Shown: positions 35,198 through 43,318, numbered from the stretch's first letter. The stretch is 64,000 nucleotides of DNA from Corynebacterium kalinowskii (GCF_009734385.1 NZ_CP046452.1:744001-808000); one strand, 5' to 3'. Notes: generated by a model from the sequence alone, not told the origin. Program-made: numbers and translations.

Positions 35198-37863
35198 TGC
35201 GCTACATCCTGAAGGACTACCAAGCAGACGCCTCCACAAAGCTCGTTAAGCACTTGAGTGATTTTGCAGATAACTATCGGAGGAACGGCACTGTCGGCGC
35301 TGTAGGACTTGCAGCTATCACGGGTGCTGGTAAAACGGTCATCGCAGCCAGCGTGATCGAAGCAATCCTAAAAGGTACCGGCGATGAGCCAGCCGACCCT
35401 TCCGCAGTGTTCCTCTGGGTTTCCGACTCGGAGGATCTGAACGAGCAGTCTCGATGGCGCATTATGCAAGCCTCTAGCGAACTTGATGCACTCACGGAGA
35501 ACATCACCACCAGCTTTAGAGAACCAAAGCTGCGACGCGGTAGAGTGTATTTCCTTAATGTCCAGAAACTCGGTAAGAATTCGACTCTTGCCCGGCAACG
35601 CTACCGTGTGGCTGATCCGCAACAGCAGATGCTCGGTTCGATGCCCGCACCGGATTCCGGCGAGGTGGATTTGTGGCGGGTGATCGGAAACACGATCGAT
35701 GACCCGGATACGACCGTGTATTTGATTATTGATGAGGCTCACCGTGGCATGAGTAGTACGAAGAAGGCTTCGGAGGAACGTTCGACTATCGTGCAAACCC
35801 TCATGAAGGGTGCGCCTGCTACCGCGTTGGCGGAGGCAACTCCCGCGATGCCGATTGTTTTGGGTATCTCTGCAACTATCAAGCGATTTAACGACGTTAT
35901 TGCACAGTCTCCGGGGCGAGTGGCTGTCTCGGTGGAGGTGGATCCGTACAAGGTGCAGGCATCGGGTCTTGTCAAGGACACCATTACGTTGCATATCCCG
36001 ACTGAAGACGGTGTTTACGAAGAAATCTTGCTGCGCTCGGGTACGAAGTCGCTGATGCAGTTTGATCATGCTTGGGGTGGCTATGTGGCGTCCCAACCGG
36101 ATGAAAAGCCGGTTGACCCGTTGATGGTGGTGCAGGTGCCCAACAAGGTTACTGATCTGCAGATTGAGCAGTATATGAGCATTATTATGGATACCTGGCC
36201 TGCGCTGGGGGTGGGTGCATTTGCTCATGTGTTGGGTGACAAGAGGTCGATTCCTGCCTTGGGCGTGCTCGTTGACTATGTGGAGCCGGAGCGTATCCAA
36301 GACACCCGCGAGATCCGTGTTGTTTTTGCTAAGGAAGCGATTTCCACGGGTTGGGATTGTCCACGTGCTGAAGTGATGGTCTCGTTTAGGCCAGCTAAGG
36401 ATTTGGTGCACATCACGCAGTTGTTGGGTCGTATGCTGCGCACGCCCTTGGCTCGGAGCATTGACGGCAATGATTTTTTGAATTCGACGTTGTGTATCTT
36501 GCCGTACTTCGACCGGTCAAACGCGGTGGCGGTGGCGAACAAGGTTGCTTATGGTGGAACCTCGTTTGATGAATCCGATCCCACAACAGAGAAACTGCGA
36601 AGGGTGCTCATTAACCCCGTTGATCTCCATCCCATCGAAGGTGAAGTGGCCGATCGGGTGTGGGAGTGTTTTGAGTCCTTGCCGACTGATGCGGTGCCGA
36701 AGGGCACCTCGAATCCGATTCGTCTCCTCCAAGAGCTGGCATATGAGTTAGGCGTCGATGGCATTGTGGAAGATCCGAAAAAGACAGCCTTCAAGTCGCT
36801 CTGCCTAGCTTTGGATTATCAGTACGCGGATAACGAAGATCTCGTCAAGGACGTGGAGCACGATATTTGGAACTTGGAGGCTGAGTATCTGCAATTCCGA
36901 CTAGGCATCGCGAACGAAAACTCGAAAACGAAGGTTCGCTCAGCAGAGCATGGCGAGGAGGTCACATATCGCGCCGATGCGAACGTCGTTCGGGAGGCAG
37001 CAAAGAAGGCTGGTCGGACATTTAGCCCTGAGTTAGTCACTAAGTACGTCAGCTATCGAAAACAGCAGGATGCCAGTGGTCGTGATCTAGTGGAGGTATT
37101 CCAGGAAGCGCAGGTGCGTATCGCGGCTCTTGCTCGAGTAGAGAAAACTCGGGATGCGGTATTGGGTAAGGCTACGGAGATTATTCATCAGTGGCAGGAA
37201 CAGTTCCGGGTGGAAATGAAGATTCTCCCGGAGACTCGACTTGCCAAGTATGAGGAGATTTTCGAAAAGACTGATGTGCCAACGCGAATGGTGCTGCGCA
37301 AGCCTGCCAATGCTCAGGCTGAAACTATGATGTCGCAGGTTGATTCTTTCGGCAAAACGGTCGGGGAGCCAGTTGCAATTCCGCTGTTTGAGGGGCATGT
37401 GCTCGTCGATGAGCGCAATTTGTATCCAGCAATTCTGAACGACTTGGAAAACACCGTGGTTGAAACTGAAATGGCTCGGCAGGAGAGCGTAGCGTGGCTG
37501 CGGAACCGTTCATCAGGTGCTGGATCGTTTACGATCGGTTACCGTAATGCGGTTGGCGATTGGTCGAGTTTGCATCCGGATTTCCTATTCTTTTCTGAGG
37601 TGGGCGGTGCAGTCCGGGCGAGCATCGTGGATCCGCATAGTCACCACTTGGCTGATGCGCTGCCGAAGCTGCACGGATTGGTCAGATTCTATGAGATTGA
37701 CCCGGGAGCGTGGTGGCGTGTCGAAGCATTAACGGATCTGGGGCAGGGGGATATCCGAGGAATCGACTTAACCAAACAAACGGTGAGGGACGCAATTCGT
37801 AATGCGCAATCAGCGGAGGAACTCTATCGAGACGAAGGACTATCCTTTAAGTACGCGACTTAG
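35197..37863 (+). CDS. Type III-like restriction subunit: DEAD/DEAH helicase with C-terminal nuclease (Res)
   Basis: 888 residues. SF2 helicase core: Walker A TGAGKT at 42-47, DEAH at 179-182 (LIIDEAHRG), SAT in VLGISATIKRF and motif VI QLLGRMLRTP near 408, with the Res signature AISTGWDCPRAEVMVSFR before it. Near the C-terminus HPDFLFF (Pro794-Asp795) is followed 16 residues later by IVDPH, a D-x-H variant where type III enzymes carry (E/D)xK. With the overlapping Mod gene it forms a two-gene restriction-modification unit. Its target site cannot be read from sequence. Confidence 0.9.
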   Translation: MRYILKDYQADASTKLVKHLSDFADNYRRNGTVGAVGLAAITGAGKTVIAASVIEAILKGTGDEPADPSAVFLWVSDSEDLNEQSRWRIMQASSELDALTENITTSFREPKLRRGRVYFLNVQKLGKNSTLARQRYRVADPQQQMLGSMPAPDSGEVDLWRVIGNTIDDPDTTVYLIIDEAHRGMSSTKKASEERSTIVQTLMKGAPATALAEATPAMPIVLGISATIKRFNDVIAQSPGRVAVSVEVDPYKVQASGLVKDTITLHIPTEDGVYEEILLRSGTKSLMQFDHAWGGYVASQPDEKPVDPLMVVQVPNKVTDLQIEQYMSIIMDTWPALGVGAFAHVLGDKRSIPALGVLVDYVEPERIQDTREIRVVFAKEAISTGWDCPRAEVMVSFRPAKDLVHITQLLGRMLRTPLARSIDGNDFLNSTLCILPYFDRSNAVAVANKVAYGGTSFDESDPTTEKLRRVLINPVDLHPIEGEVADRVWECFESLPTDAVPKGTSNPIRLLQELAYELGVDGIVEDPKKTAFKSLCLALDYQYADNEDLVKDVEHDIWNLEAEYLQFRLGIANENSKTKVRSAEHGEEVTYRADANVVREAAKKAGRTFSPELVTKYVSYRKQQDASGRDLVEVFQEAQVRIAALARVEKTRDAVLGKATEIIHQWQEQFRVEMKILPETRLAKYEEIFEKTDVPTRMVLRKPANAQAETMMSQVDSFGKTVGEPVAIPLFEGHVLVDERNLYPAILNDLENTVVETEMARQESVAWLRNRSSGAGSFTIGYRNAVGDWSSLHPDFLFFSEVGGAVRASIVDPHSHHLADALPKLHGLVRFYEIDPGAWWRVEALTDLGQGDIRGIDLTKQTVRDAIRNAQSAEELYRDEGLSFKYAT

Positions 37864-37941
37864 CGTGGAAACTCAACCTAGTATTCGGTGCTTATTCCAA
37901 TAGCTAAATGAAAGCTAAACACCGTTATTTAAGGAGCCAAT

Positions 37942-38248
37942 ATGGCATTTTTTTAGTGACCCGTTCTATATGATGCAGCTCAGTGACGGTACGGTTTACC
38001 CTCTCGGAACCCGCACGAGATTTGATTTGGATCACAAGATCTTGGAGCCTATGCAGGAAGCCAAAGCAGAAGGCAAGCTGTTCAAGCTTCGTTTCATGAG
38101 CCATGGTTTCTTCAGCGATACTGAATGGGTGAATCCCGATCATGTGGTGAGAGTGTGGAGTATCAATGAAAGAAACTTTGAAGTGCCTCAGTTGGAGGCG
38201 AAGTACCCAGACTGGTTGATCTCAAAGATACCTCCGAAGGAGAAGTAA
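37942..38248 (+). pseudogene. Small hypothetical gene with frameshift in a T7 run
   Basis: An ideal AAGGAG sits 6 bp before the ATG at 37942, but this frame stops at once (ATGGCA, T7, AG). With one T fewer it continues as MAFFSDPFYMMQLSDG and runs to 38248, about 102 residues. The downstream part (LGTRTRFDLDHKILEPMQEA, FKLRFMSHGFFSDTEW) is not recognised. The homopolymer may reflect a null allele, slippage-based control or a sequencing error. The internal ATGs at 37970 and 37973 lack a good ribosome site. Confidence 0.6.
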
Positions 38249-38251
38249 CTC

Positions 38252-38721
38252 TACGACCTGAGAACTATCCACGTGGACTCCCCGCCTACTACCCATGCAG
38301 CACGAATCAGGTGTGGCATTGCAGTGCCCGCCCACGACAAGGAGACCGGCCAGTGGGTGCTCTCGCAGGCGAAGAACAACCTGGGTAAGTTCATGCCCGC
38401 GTATAACTTCGATCTCGTAGAAAACGGTTCACCGCCGATGATGGCAACACCGGCACGGCTATGGTGTTCGCCCTTGGCTCCCGCTCGGAGTTCACCGCCG
38501 ATGAGATCCAGCAGCGCAATAAGTTCCATTCCAGCGGGGAGAAGGAGACGGCTAAGGGTTGGCTGAGGGACTATCTCAAGGAACACGACGCAACGCTCAA
38601 GAAGGAGATCCTAAAGGTCTCTAACGGCAAATTCTCTGAGAGCGCAATAGAGAAAGCATCGCGGGATCTTGATCTTGAGAAATCTTACGACAACCGTAAG
38701 GTGATGTGGTCACTTCCGTAA
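38252..38721 (+). pseudogene. Relic of a RepA-like AAA ATPase (C-terminal remnant, frameshifted)
   Basis: No start codon fits the whole stretch. One frame reads LYDLRTIHVDSPPTTHAARI and on to NNLGKFMPAYNFDLVEN; near 38430 the frame shifts by one base and continues as DDGNTGTAMVFALGSRSEF to a C-terminal winged-helix-like end (WLRDYLKEHDATLKKEIL, WSLP). This resembles the C-terminal end of prophage and plasmid AAA-family replication ATPases. The ATPase core itself is gone. Its last codons are part of the first iteron of the adjacent origin-like array. Family assignment is moderate. Confidence 0.6.
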
Positions 38722-38977
38722 TCGACATCCGTAACTCTGGGGAGTGTCTTACGGAGTTACGGAAGTGGGGGTAAATATATATATATATCTACCTGGGGTT
38801 ATACCACTTCCGTAATATTACGGATGTGCGGATGTGGAAGGGTTGACTTCCGTAAGTCAGCGGTGTTGACTTCCGTAATAGTTACGGATGTGGATTTACC
38901 CCCTTTTACCTGGGGTTATGTCCTTAAAAGTGGCCACTTCCGTAATTCCGTAAGTGTCTTACGGATGTTACGGAATT
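38711..38977. repeat. Iteron array with AT-rich core: putative replication origin
   Basis: About eleven copies of TTCCGTAA/ATCCGTAA in both orientations: forward at 38712, 38725, 38806, 38846, 38869, 38936 and 38946; reverse (TTACGGA) at 38757, 38818, 38882, 38959 and 38968, plus a partial at 38748. A TA-run lies at 38774-38788. ACCTGGGGTTAT occurs at 38791 and 38908, and GGGGGTAAAT (38767) is mirrored by ATTTACCCCC (38894). No ORF crosses it. Dense bidirectional repeats beside an AT-rich unwinding tract and a replication-gene relic fit an origin. Which protein binds is unknown. Confidence 0.75.
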
Positions 38978-39029
38978 ATCCAACAAACTGCTTTAGTGTG
39001 GGTTTAGGTTTAAGTGAGATAATGAAGAA

Positions 39030-39617
39030 GTGATAACTCTCGCTCAAGCAGCAACCACGGTGACGCAGACCGTCACGGAGACCCTAACCGTGACGCAGAC
39101 TCCGAGTCCGGTTTTCGTTCCTGTTCAGCAACCAGCGGTTGAGCAGGGGACTAACTGGTCGCTATGGATCTCTATCTTTGCTCTGTTGGTCGCCGGTCTG
39201 TCGTTGCTCTGGAATATCATTTCGTGGCGCAACAGCGGGGCAAGGCTAAAGGTTAGACTTAGTGCCGGATTTATTTCAGATCGAAATGACTCGGTCGATG
39301 CTGTTGGGGTAATAATCGAAAATGCGGGACGGCTCACAACTACGATCAATGTATTAAAGTTTCCTTATCGACAAGCTGGGATTAAGAAGTTCATTCACTT
39401 TGATTCCAGTTCATTTATGTATGGTTGTGAGCTTCCGCAATCACTGGCACCTGGTGAACGAGTGACCTACTTGCTGAAAGATGAAGTGCTAATTGAAACT
39501 TTGAAACGCTGCAATGTCAACGCGCGTCAACTCTCACTCGTGGTTTCAACTGGACATGCGGACTTTAATGTGCAGATACCTGAAAAGGTGCTTGCCTATA
39601 TTGACGGACTCAGGTAG
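39030..39617 (+). CDS. Hypothetical protein with one transmembrane helix
   Basis: Function not recognised. 195 residues, GTG start. An N-terminal Thr-rich repeat (TVTQTVTETLTVTQT) is encoded by a repeated GTGACGCAGAC; a single membrane helix follows (LWISIFALLVAGLSLLWNIISW, residues about 44-65), then a soluble beta-rich C-terminal domain (LKVRLSAGF, GVIIENAGRLTTTINVLKF). It is likely anchored with the C-terminal domain in the cytoplasm. Single genes of this layout are common in accessory regions next to defence systems, but no family can be named. Confidence 0.7.
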   Translation: MITLAQAATTVTQTVTETLTVTQTPSPVFVPVQQPAVEQGTNWSLWISIFALLVAGLSLLWNIISWRNSGARLKVRLSAGFISDRNDSVDAVGVIIENAGRLTTTINVLKFPYRQAGIKKFIHFDSSSFMYGCELPQSLAPGERVTYLLKDEVLIETLKRCNVNARQLSLVVSTGHADFNVQIPEKVLAYIDGLR

Positions 39618-39859
39618 CTCCGTGCATGACCCCCGGTCTCTGGCACCCCTGGGGGGGACACCTACCCACCCCCACGCGCGCAGTCCTTCGGTGCTGCACT
39701 TTTTCGCGTGCGACAGTTGAGGAAAACGGGCTTAAGTATAGTTAATCGAACATTAACCCGGTTAACCAACGCTTAATTTACGTCATGCATGCCCCAGGGC
39801 ACTGGCCGAAAATCGTGCCACTGGGGCAATGTGCAAATGTTTGGTCGGAGCTCGAAATA
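39618..39859. other. Gene-free stretch with hairpin
   Basis: No gene seen. It contains a long hairpin with arms GCCCCAGGGCAC (39791-39802) and GTGCCACTGGGGC (39815-39827), without a T run on either side, and a palindrome-rich AT segment with TTAACC-CGG-TTAACC near 39756-39770. Confidence 0.5.
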
Positions 39860-40108
39860 CTACTTAATCTTCCAGGTGTTGCCACAGCCCTGACAGAGAC
39901 ACATCTTCTGGGTCTTAATCTTTTCCTTCTGGGTACCCTGAGACTTTTTCCAGACCAGGTTTGATGTCCCGAAAGTCATTAATGCCGTTGTTCCACGCAT
40001 CATATTATTGAAGTTTCCACCAAGGCCGGTGCCGTGGCGAGCGGTGCGTCCGCCCGTTTGGACAAGTTCGATATTGACGTTTTCACTTCCACACTTTGGG
40101 CAAATCAT
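39860..40108 (-). CDS. Small zinc-ribbon protein
   Basis: 82 residues from the ATG at 40108 (MICPKCGSENVNIELVQTGG), with GGGGAG 5-10 bp upstream; the longer frame from 40138 adds ten unlikely residues. Two Cys pairs, CPKCGS at the N-terminus and CQGCGNTW at the C-terminus, form a split zinc ribbon around a Gly/Thr-rich middle (RHGTGLGGNFNNMMRGTTAL). Similar small proteins occur in actinobacterial genomes and phages; role unknown. It is the last gene before attR. Confidence 0.75.
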   Translation of the reverse strand: MICPKCGSENVNIELVQTGGRTARHGTGLGGNFNNMMRGTTALMTFGTSNLVWKKSQGTQKEKIKTQKMCLCQGCGNTWKIK

Positions 40109-40579
40109 TTTGCTCCCCTTTCGTTGTTGATCCATCACGAGGTTACCTAATTGTTACATCCGAAGAACTAGAAAACTAATCAATTCGCTACAAAGTGATG
40201 TCTATTACCACTTTGGAAAGATGGAAAAGAAGCTATCGTGATCCTGTATGTACGACGCGCGTAGGTCAGCGCATCGGCTAAGCGCCTAACAGCTCGGAGG
40301 GGTCTAGTAGGTTGCCTGAGGATCTTCAACGCCTTAGAAAGGCTCGGTTTTCACGGTTTTGCCTAAAAACAGGCTCTGAGCTGGGCAAACATTGCCGGCG
40401 AATTGTAAAACCGCAGGTCAACGCATGTTTTCAGATTGTGCGGTAAAATGGTGGCATAGTTCGCCCTCGCAGTCACCGACGCGGGGGCATTTTGGTATGT
40501 TTTTGCGTTGTAATTGCGTATCAAATGTGAAGACAGTAACAAAAACGCTACTACCAGCATCGGAGTTAATTTCTATGGG
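40109..40579. other. Right-end non-coding region of the element
   Basis: About 470 bp without a supported gene. It holds the right arm-type repeat and leads into attR. Some short GC-rich patches (40250-40330) could be structured RNA, but I cannot show it. Confidence 0.45.
40503..40520 (+). repeat. Right arm-type repeat
   Basis: TTGCGTTGTAATTGCGTA, identical to 24331-24348 and in the same orientation; 59 bp inside attR, whereas the left copy is 116 bp inside attL. Confidence 0.65.
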
Positions 40580-40595
40580 GCCCCGCTGGCCCCAC
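40580..40595 (+). repeat. attR core
   Basis: GCCCCGCTGGCCCCAC, an exact copy of the tRNA 3' end at 24199-24214, with no tRNA body in front. It marks the right boundary of the element. Confidence 0.88.
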
Positions 40596-40602
40596 GCGGC
40601 GG

Positions 40603-40634
40603 AAAAGTCCAGGTAGGAATGCCTGGACTTTTTC
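40603..40634 (+). terminator. Original host terminator of the tRNA gene, now displaced
   Basis: AAAGTCCAGG pairs with CCTGGACTTT around an 8-nt loop, followed by TTTTC. It sits 8 bp after attR, where the tRNA terminator would be in the empty site. Confidence 0.8.
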
Positions 40635-40686
40635 TTTACCCATCAATAATAGACTAAGTGGTATATTGAGAGATTTGTCAAACAGT

Positions 40687-40745
40687 GTAGACCTGCGTAT
40701 TCTTCAATTCCGTTCAATAAACAGAATATAGACAGATAGGTCTAC
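40687..40745 (+). promoter_or_regulatory. Possible operator pair before the symporter gene
   Basis: GTAGACCT (40687-40694) is mirrored by AGGTCTAC (40738-40745), and the right arm is part of a local dyad TAGAC-N6-GTCTA (40729-40744) that ends two bases before the ATG. It would cover the ribosome site, suggesting control by a repressor. Confidence 0.4.
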
Positions 40746-40746
40746 A

Positions 40747-42027
40747 ATGGCTAAAAATCGCTGGACAAGTTTTGGGGCACAGATCGGTTACGGCCTGGTC
40801 ATCGGCTTGGGGCTGGGGTTCGTTGCGCGTGGCATGAGCGAAGGCAATTGGCTCACTACAGCTCTCACTGAGGTCGGTAGTGCTTATGTCAGCCTGCTGA
40901 AGGTCCTTATTCCGCCCCTCATCGTTACCGCTGTAGTAACTTCGATCGCCAACCTGCGTCAGGTGACCAATGCGGCGCGCTTGGCGTGGCGCACCATCCT
41001 GTGGTTTGCGATCACCGCGTTCGCTTCCGTTGTAGCGGGTATCGGCGTCGGCCTACTGGTGAACCCAGGTCAGGGTTCTACGGTGGACGCCTCCGCAGCT
41101 AAGGCTCCGAGCACTGTGGGCTCTTGGTGGGCGTTCGTGCAAGGTTTGGTCCCGAACAACATCATGGGTTTGGGGGTTACGGTGAAGGAGAGTGGCGCTG
41201 CGAGCGTCAACTTCAACGTGCTGCAGCTGCTGCTGATCTCCATTGTATTCGGCATCGCTGCTATTCAGGTGGGGAAGAAGGCAGAACCTGCGTTGGAACT
41301 AGCCGCAAGCGTGCTGGAGATCGTGCAGAAGGTGCTGTGGTGGATCATTCGCCTGGCACCGATTGGTACCGCAGCGCTGATCGGCAAGGCAGTGGCGGTT
41401 TACGGTTGGGATGCGATCGGATCTCTAGGCAAGTTCGTCTTCGCCATCTACTTGGGTCTCGTGCTGGTCATCGGCGTGATCTACCCGGTTATTCTCAAGG
41501 CACACGGCATAAATATCGTTCAGTTCTTCCGCAAGGTTTGGCCTGTGACCTCGCTTGGCTTCGTTACTCGCTCATCGATGGGTGTCATGCCGGTCACGCA
41601 ACGCGTCACTGAACAGGCCCTCGGCGTCCCACGCGCTTATGCTTCCTTTGCCGTGCCACTCGGCGCCACGACAAAGATGGATGGTTGCGCCTCGATCTAC
41701 CCGGCGATCGCTGCGATCTTTGTGTCCCAGTTCTACGGGATCCCGCTGCACGCCACGGACTATCTCCTCATCGCTTTCGTATCGGTGATTGGCTCTGCTG
41801 CTACTGCCGGTACTACGGGTGCCACGGTGATGCTCACGTTGACGCTGTCGACCTTGGGTCTGCCACTGGAGGGTGTTGGCCTGCTGCTCGCAGTGGATCC
41901 GATCATTGACATGGGACGCACGGCAGTCAACGTCACTGGTCAGGCGCTGGTGCCTCTGATCGTATCCAAGCGTGAGGGCATCTGGGAGCGGGCAGTGTTC
42001 GAGGATTCGGCAGCGACAGCTCGCTAA
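40747..42027 (+). CDS. Dicarboxylate/amino acid:cation symporter (DAACS family)
   Basis: 426-residue secondary transporter of the GltP/DctA family, importing C4-dicarboxylates or acidic amino acids with H+ or Na+. It has about eight hydrophobic segments with the re-entrant loop motifs SSMGVMPVTQ (serine-rich HP1) and the signature PLGATTKMDGCASIYPAIAAIF, then GTTGATVMLTLTLSTLGLPLEG (HP2) and DPIIDMGRTAVNVTGQAL with the substrate-binding Asp/Asn. It is the first host gene right of the element. The substrate cannot be fixed from sequence. Confidence 0.92.
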   Translation: MAKNRWTSFGAQIGYGLVIGLGLGFVARGMSEGNWLTTALTEVGSAYVSLLKVLIPPLIVTAVVTSIANLRQVTNAARLAWRTILWFAITAFASVVAGIGVGLLVNPGQGSTVDASAAKAPSTVGSWWAFVQGLVPNNIMGLGVTVKESGAASVNFNVLQLLLISIVFGIAAIQVGKKAEPALELAASVLEIVQKVLWWIIRLAPIGTAALIGKAVAVYGWDAIGSLGKFVFAIYLGLVLVIGVIYPVILKAHGINIVQFFRKVWPVTSLGFVTRSSMGVMPVTQRVTEQALGVPRAYASFAVPLGATTKMDGCASIYPAIAAIFVSQFYGIPLHATDYLLIAFVSVIGSAATAGTTGATVMLTLTLSTLGLPLEGVGLLLAVDPIIDMGRTAVNVTGQALVPLIVSKREGIWERAVFEDSAATAR

Positions 42028-42045
42028 CCCTCTAAGCTGGAAACC

Positions 42046-42843
42046 ATGAGTTTTCTTTCGGATTTGGAACAGTGGCCGGTAGACAACGTTTCTGCCGGCC
42101 TTGTTGGCGTGTCCAACGAGACTTTCGGTGACATTGATCGTGTGTACGAGCTCGCCAGCGTCACCAAGCTGCTCAGCGCCTATGGCTTCCTGGTCGCGCT
42201 GGAAGAAGGCGTCTTTGAGCTCGACACCCCCATGGGGCCTGCCACCGTGGAACACCTCCTGGCCCATGCATCGGGCGTTGGGTTTGCGACCCGCGAGTCC
42301 GAGCGCGCCCCGGAGGATCGGCGAATCTACTCTTCATCGGGATTTGAAATCCTTGCCGATGGCGTCGAAAAGCTCGCAGGCATCCCATTTCCTGACTACC
42401 TGCGCGAGGCAGTGTTTGAACCGCTCGGCATGGACGCGACGGAGTTTCACGAGTGGGCGGGCCACGGCGCGCGCTCTACGGTGCGAGACCTGCAGAAATT
42501 CGCAGCCGAGCTCCTCGAACCGCGCCTCATTAGCGCCACGACGCTTCACGACGCCTGCAGTGTTCATTACCCGGACCTAGCGGGCATCGTGCCGGGCTAT
42601 GGCCGACAGGTACCTTGCCCGTGGGGACTCGGTTTTGAAATCAAGGGGAAGAAATCTCCACACTGGACTGGGCCTTCGATGCCGGAGGACCTAGTCGGAC
42701 ACTTCGGTCAAGCAGGAACTTTCCTGTGGGCACACCCTGTGACCGGCCAAGCATGTGTGGTGCTGACCAACCGTCTGTTCGGTGATTGGGCCAAGCCGTT
42801 GTGGTCGGAGTTTAACGAAAAGCTCTGGTTAACCCTGAACTAA
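42046..42843 (+). CDS. Serine beta-lactamase-like hydrolase (class C/PBP-like)
   Basis: 265-residue member of the beta-lactamase family. The catalytic SxxK is SVTK in YELASVTKLLSAYGFL (Ser about residue 41); YSSSGFEIL supplies the YxS/N tyrosine; HFGQAGTFLWAHPVTG lies where the KTG-type motif is expected. There is no signal peptide, so it is cytoplasmic and more likely an esterase or peptidase than an antibiotic-resistance enzyme. It follows the symporter after 18 bp, so they may be cotranscribed. Confidence 0.85.
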   Translation: MSFLSDLEQWPVDNVSAGLVGVSNETFGDIDRVYELASVTKLLSAYGFLVALEEGVFELDTPMGPATVEHLLAHASGVGFATRESERAPEDRRIYSSSGFEILADGVEKLAGIPFPDYLREAVFEPLGMDATEFHEWAGHGARSTVRDLQKFAAELLEPRLISATTLHDACSVHYPDLAGIVPGYGRQVPCPWGLGFEIKGKKSPHWTGPSMPEDLVGHFGQAGTFLWAHPVTGQACVVLTNRLFGDWAKPLWSEFNEKLWLTLN

Positions 42844-42997
42844 AGCTTCAATAAATGGGGGAGTCAACCCTAGCTTGAGGGTTGCCGGTGTGAAGTGTGG
42901 TGCGCAACAATGCGGGTGTTGCTTCAAGTTGTTGCGCGAGTCCGTTGGGGAAGACGTTCTCGTCTTAACGCACAAACACTTTCTTGAAGGACACCAC

Positions 42998-43318
42998 GTG
43001 ACTACGTTTATTAACCTCGCACCCGTTGCTTGCACTGCGGTGCTTCGTATCGACGACCTCCCACGCCGGCTCCGGCCAGTGGTGGAGGAGCTTATGTACG
43101 CGTACATTCCAAGCGCTTCCGAGTTGGAAATCCCGGGCATCGACCCGCTCGAGGCCACCTGGTTTACCCGCTGGGAACGCAGCGCAGATGTAGCTGGCGC
43201 CGTGAGCACTCGACAAGTGATTACGGGACTGGACAGCGAACTTGCTGACTTCGGCGCCGCCCTCGACAAGCTCCGCGCCACAACGGGATTTAGCGCCGAG
43301 CTCAGGCTCGTGGATTAG
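42998..43318 (+). CDS. Conserved hypothetical protein
   Basis: Function not recognised. 106 residues from the GTG at 42998 (VTTFINLAPVACTAVLRIDDLP), with GAAGGA 7 bp upstream; the longer frame from 42875 begins with an unlikely Cys-rich stretch. There is no membrane helix. Its stop overlaps the convergent acyl carrier protein stop by four bases. Confidence 0.7.
   Translation: MTTFINLAPVACTAVLRIDDLPRRLRPVVEELMYAYIPSASELEIPGIDPLEATWFTRWERSADVAGAVSTRQVITGLDSELADFGAALDKLRATTGFSAELRLVD

Larger units (their letters stand above)
24199..40595. mobile_element. 16.4-kb integrative element in tRNA (satellite/PICI-like) with defence cargo
   Basis: Bounded by a 16-bp direct repeat GCCCCGCTGGCCCCAC at 24199-24214 and 40580-40595; the left copy is the tRNA 3' end. 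Inside lie a tyrosine integrase next to attL, an 18-bp repeat near both ends, excisionase-like HTH genes, a primase-polymerase/SF3 helicase, an iteron array, a relic AAA ATPase, and a restriction block (DUF3883 nuclease, type III-like Mod and Res). No capsid, tail, portal, terminase, relaxase or T4SS gene is visible. It is therefore best described as a self-replicating genomic island or satellite. Mobility is inferred, not shown. Confidence 0.9.

Noticed and set aside
38770..38790. TA repeat as a microsatellite
   Set aside because: Its place inside the iteron array makes a DNA-unwinding element more likely than a neutral repeat.
40571..40600. tRNA-like 3' end at 40.58 kb as a partial or broken tRNA gene
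   Set aside because: Only 16 bp match the tRNA; it is explained by the attR duplication.
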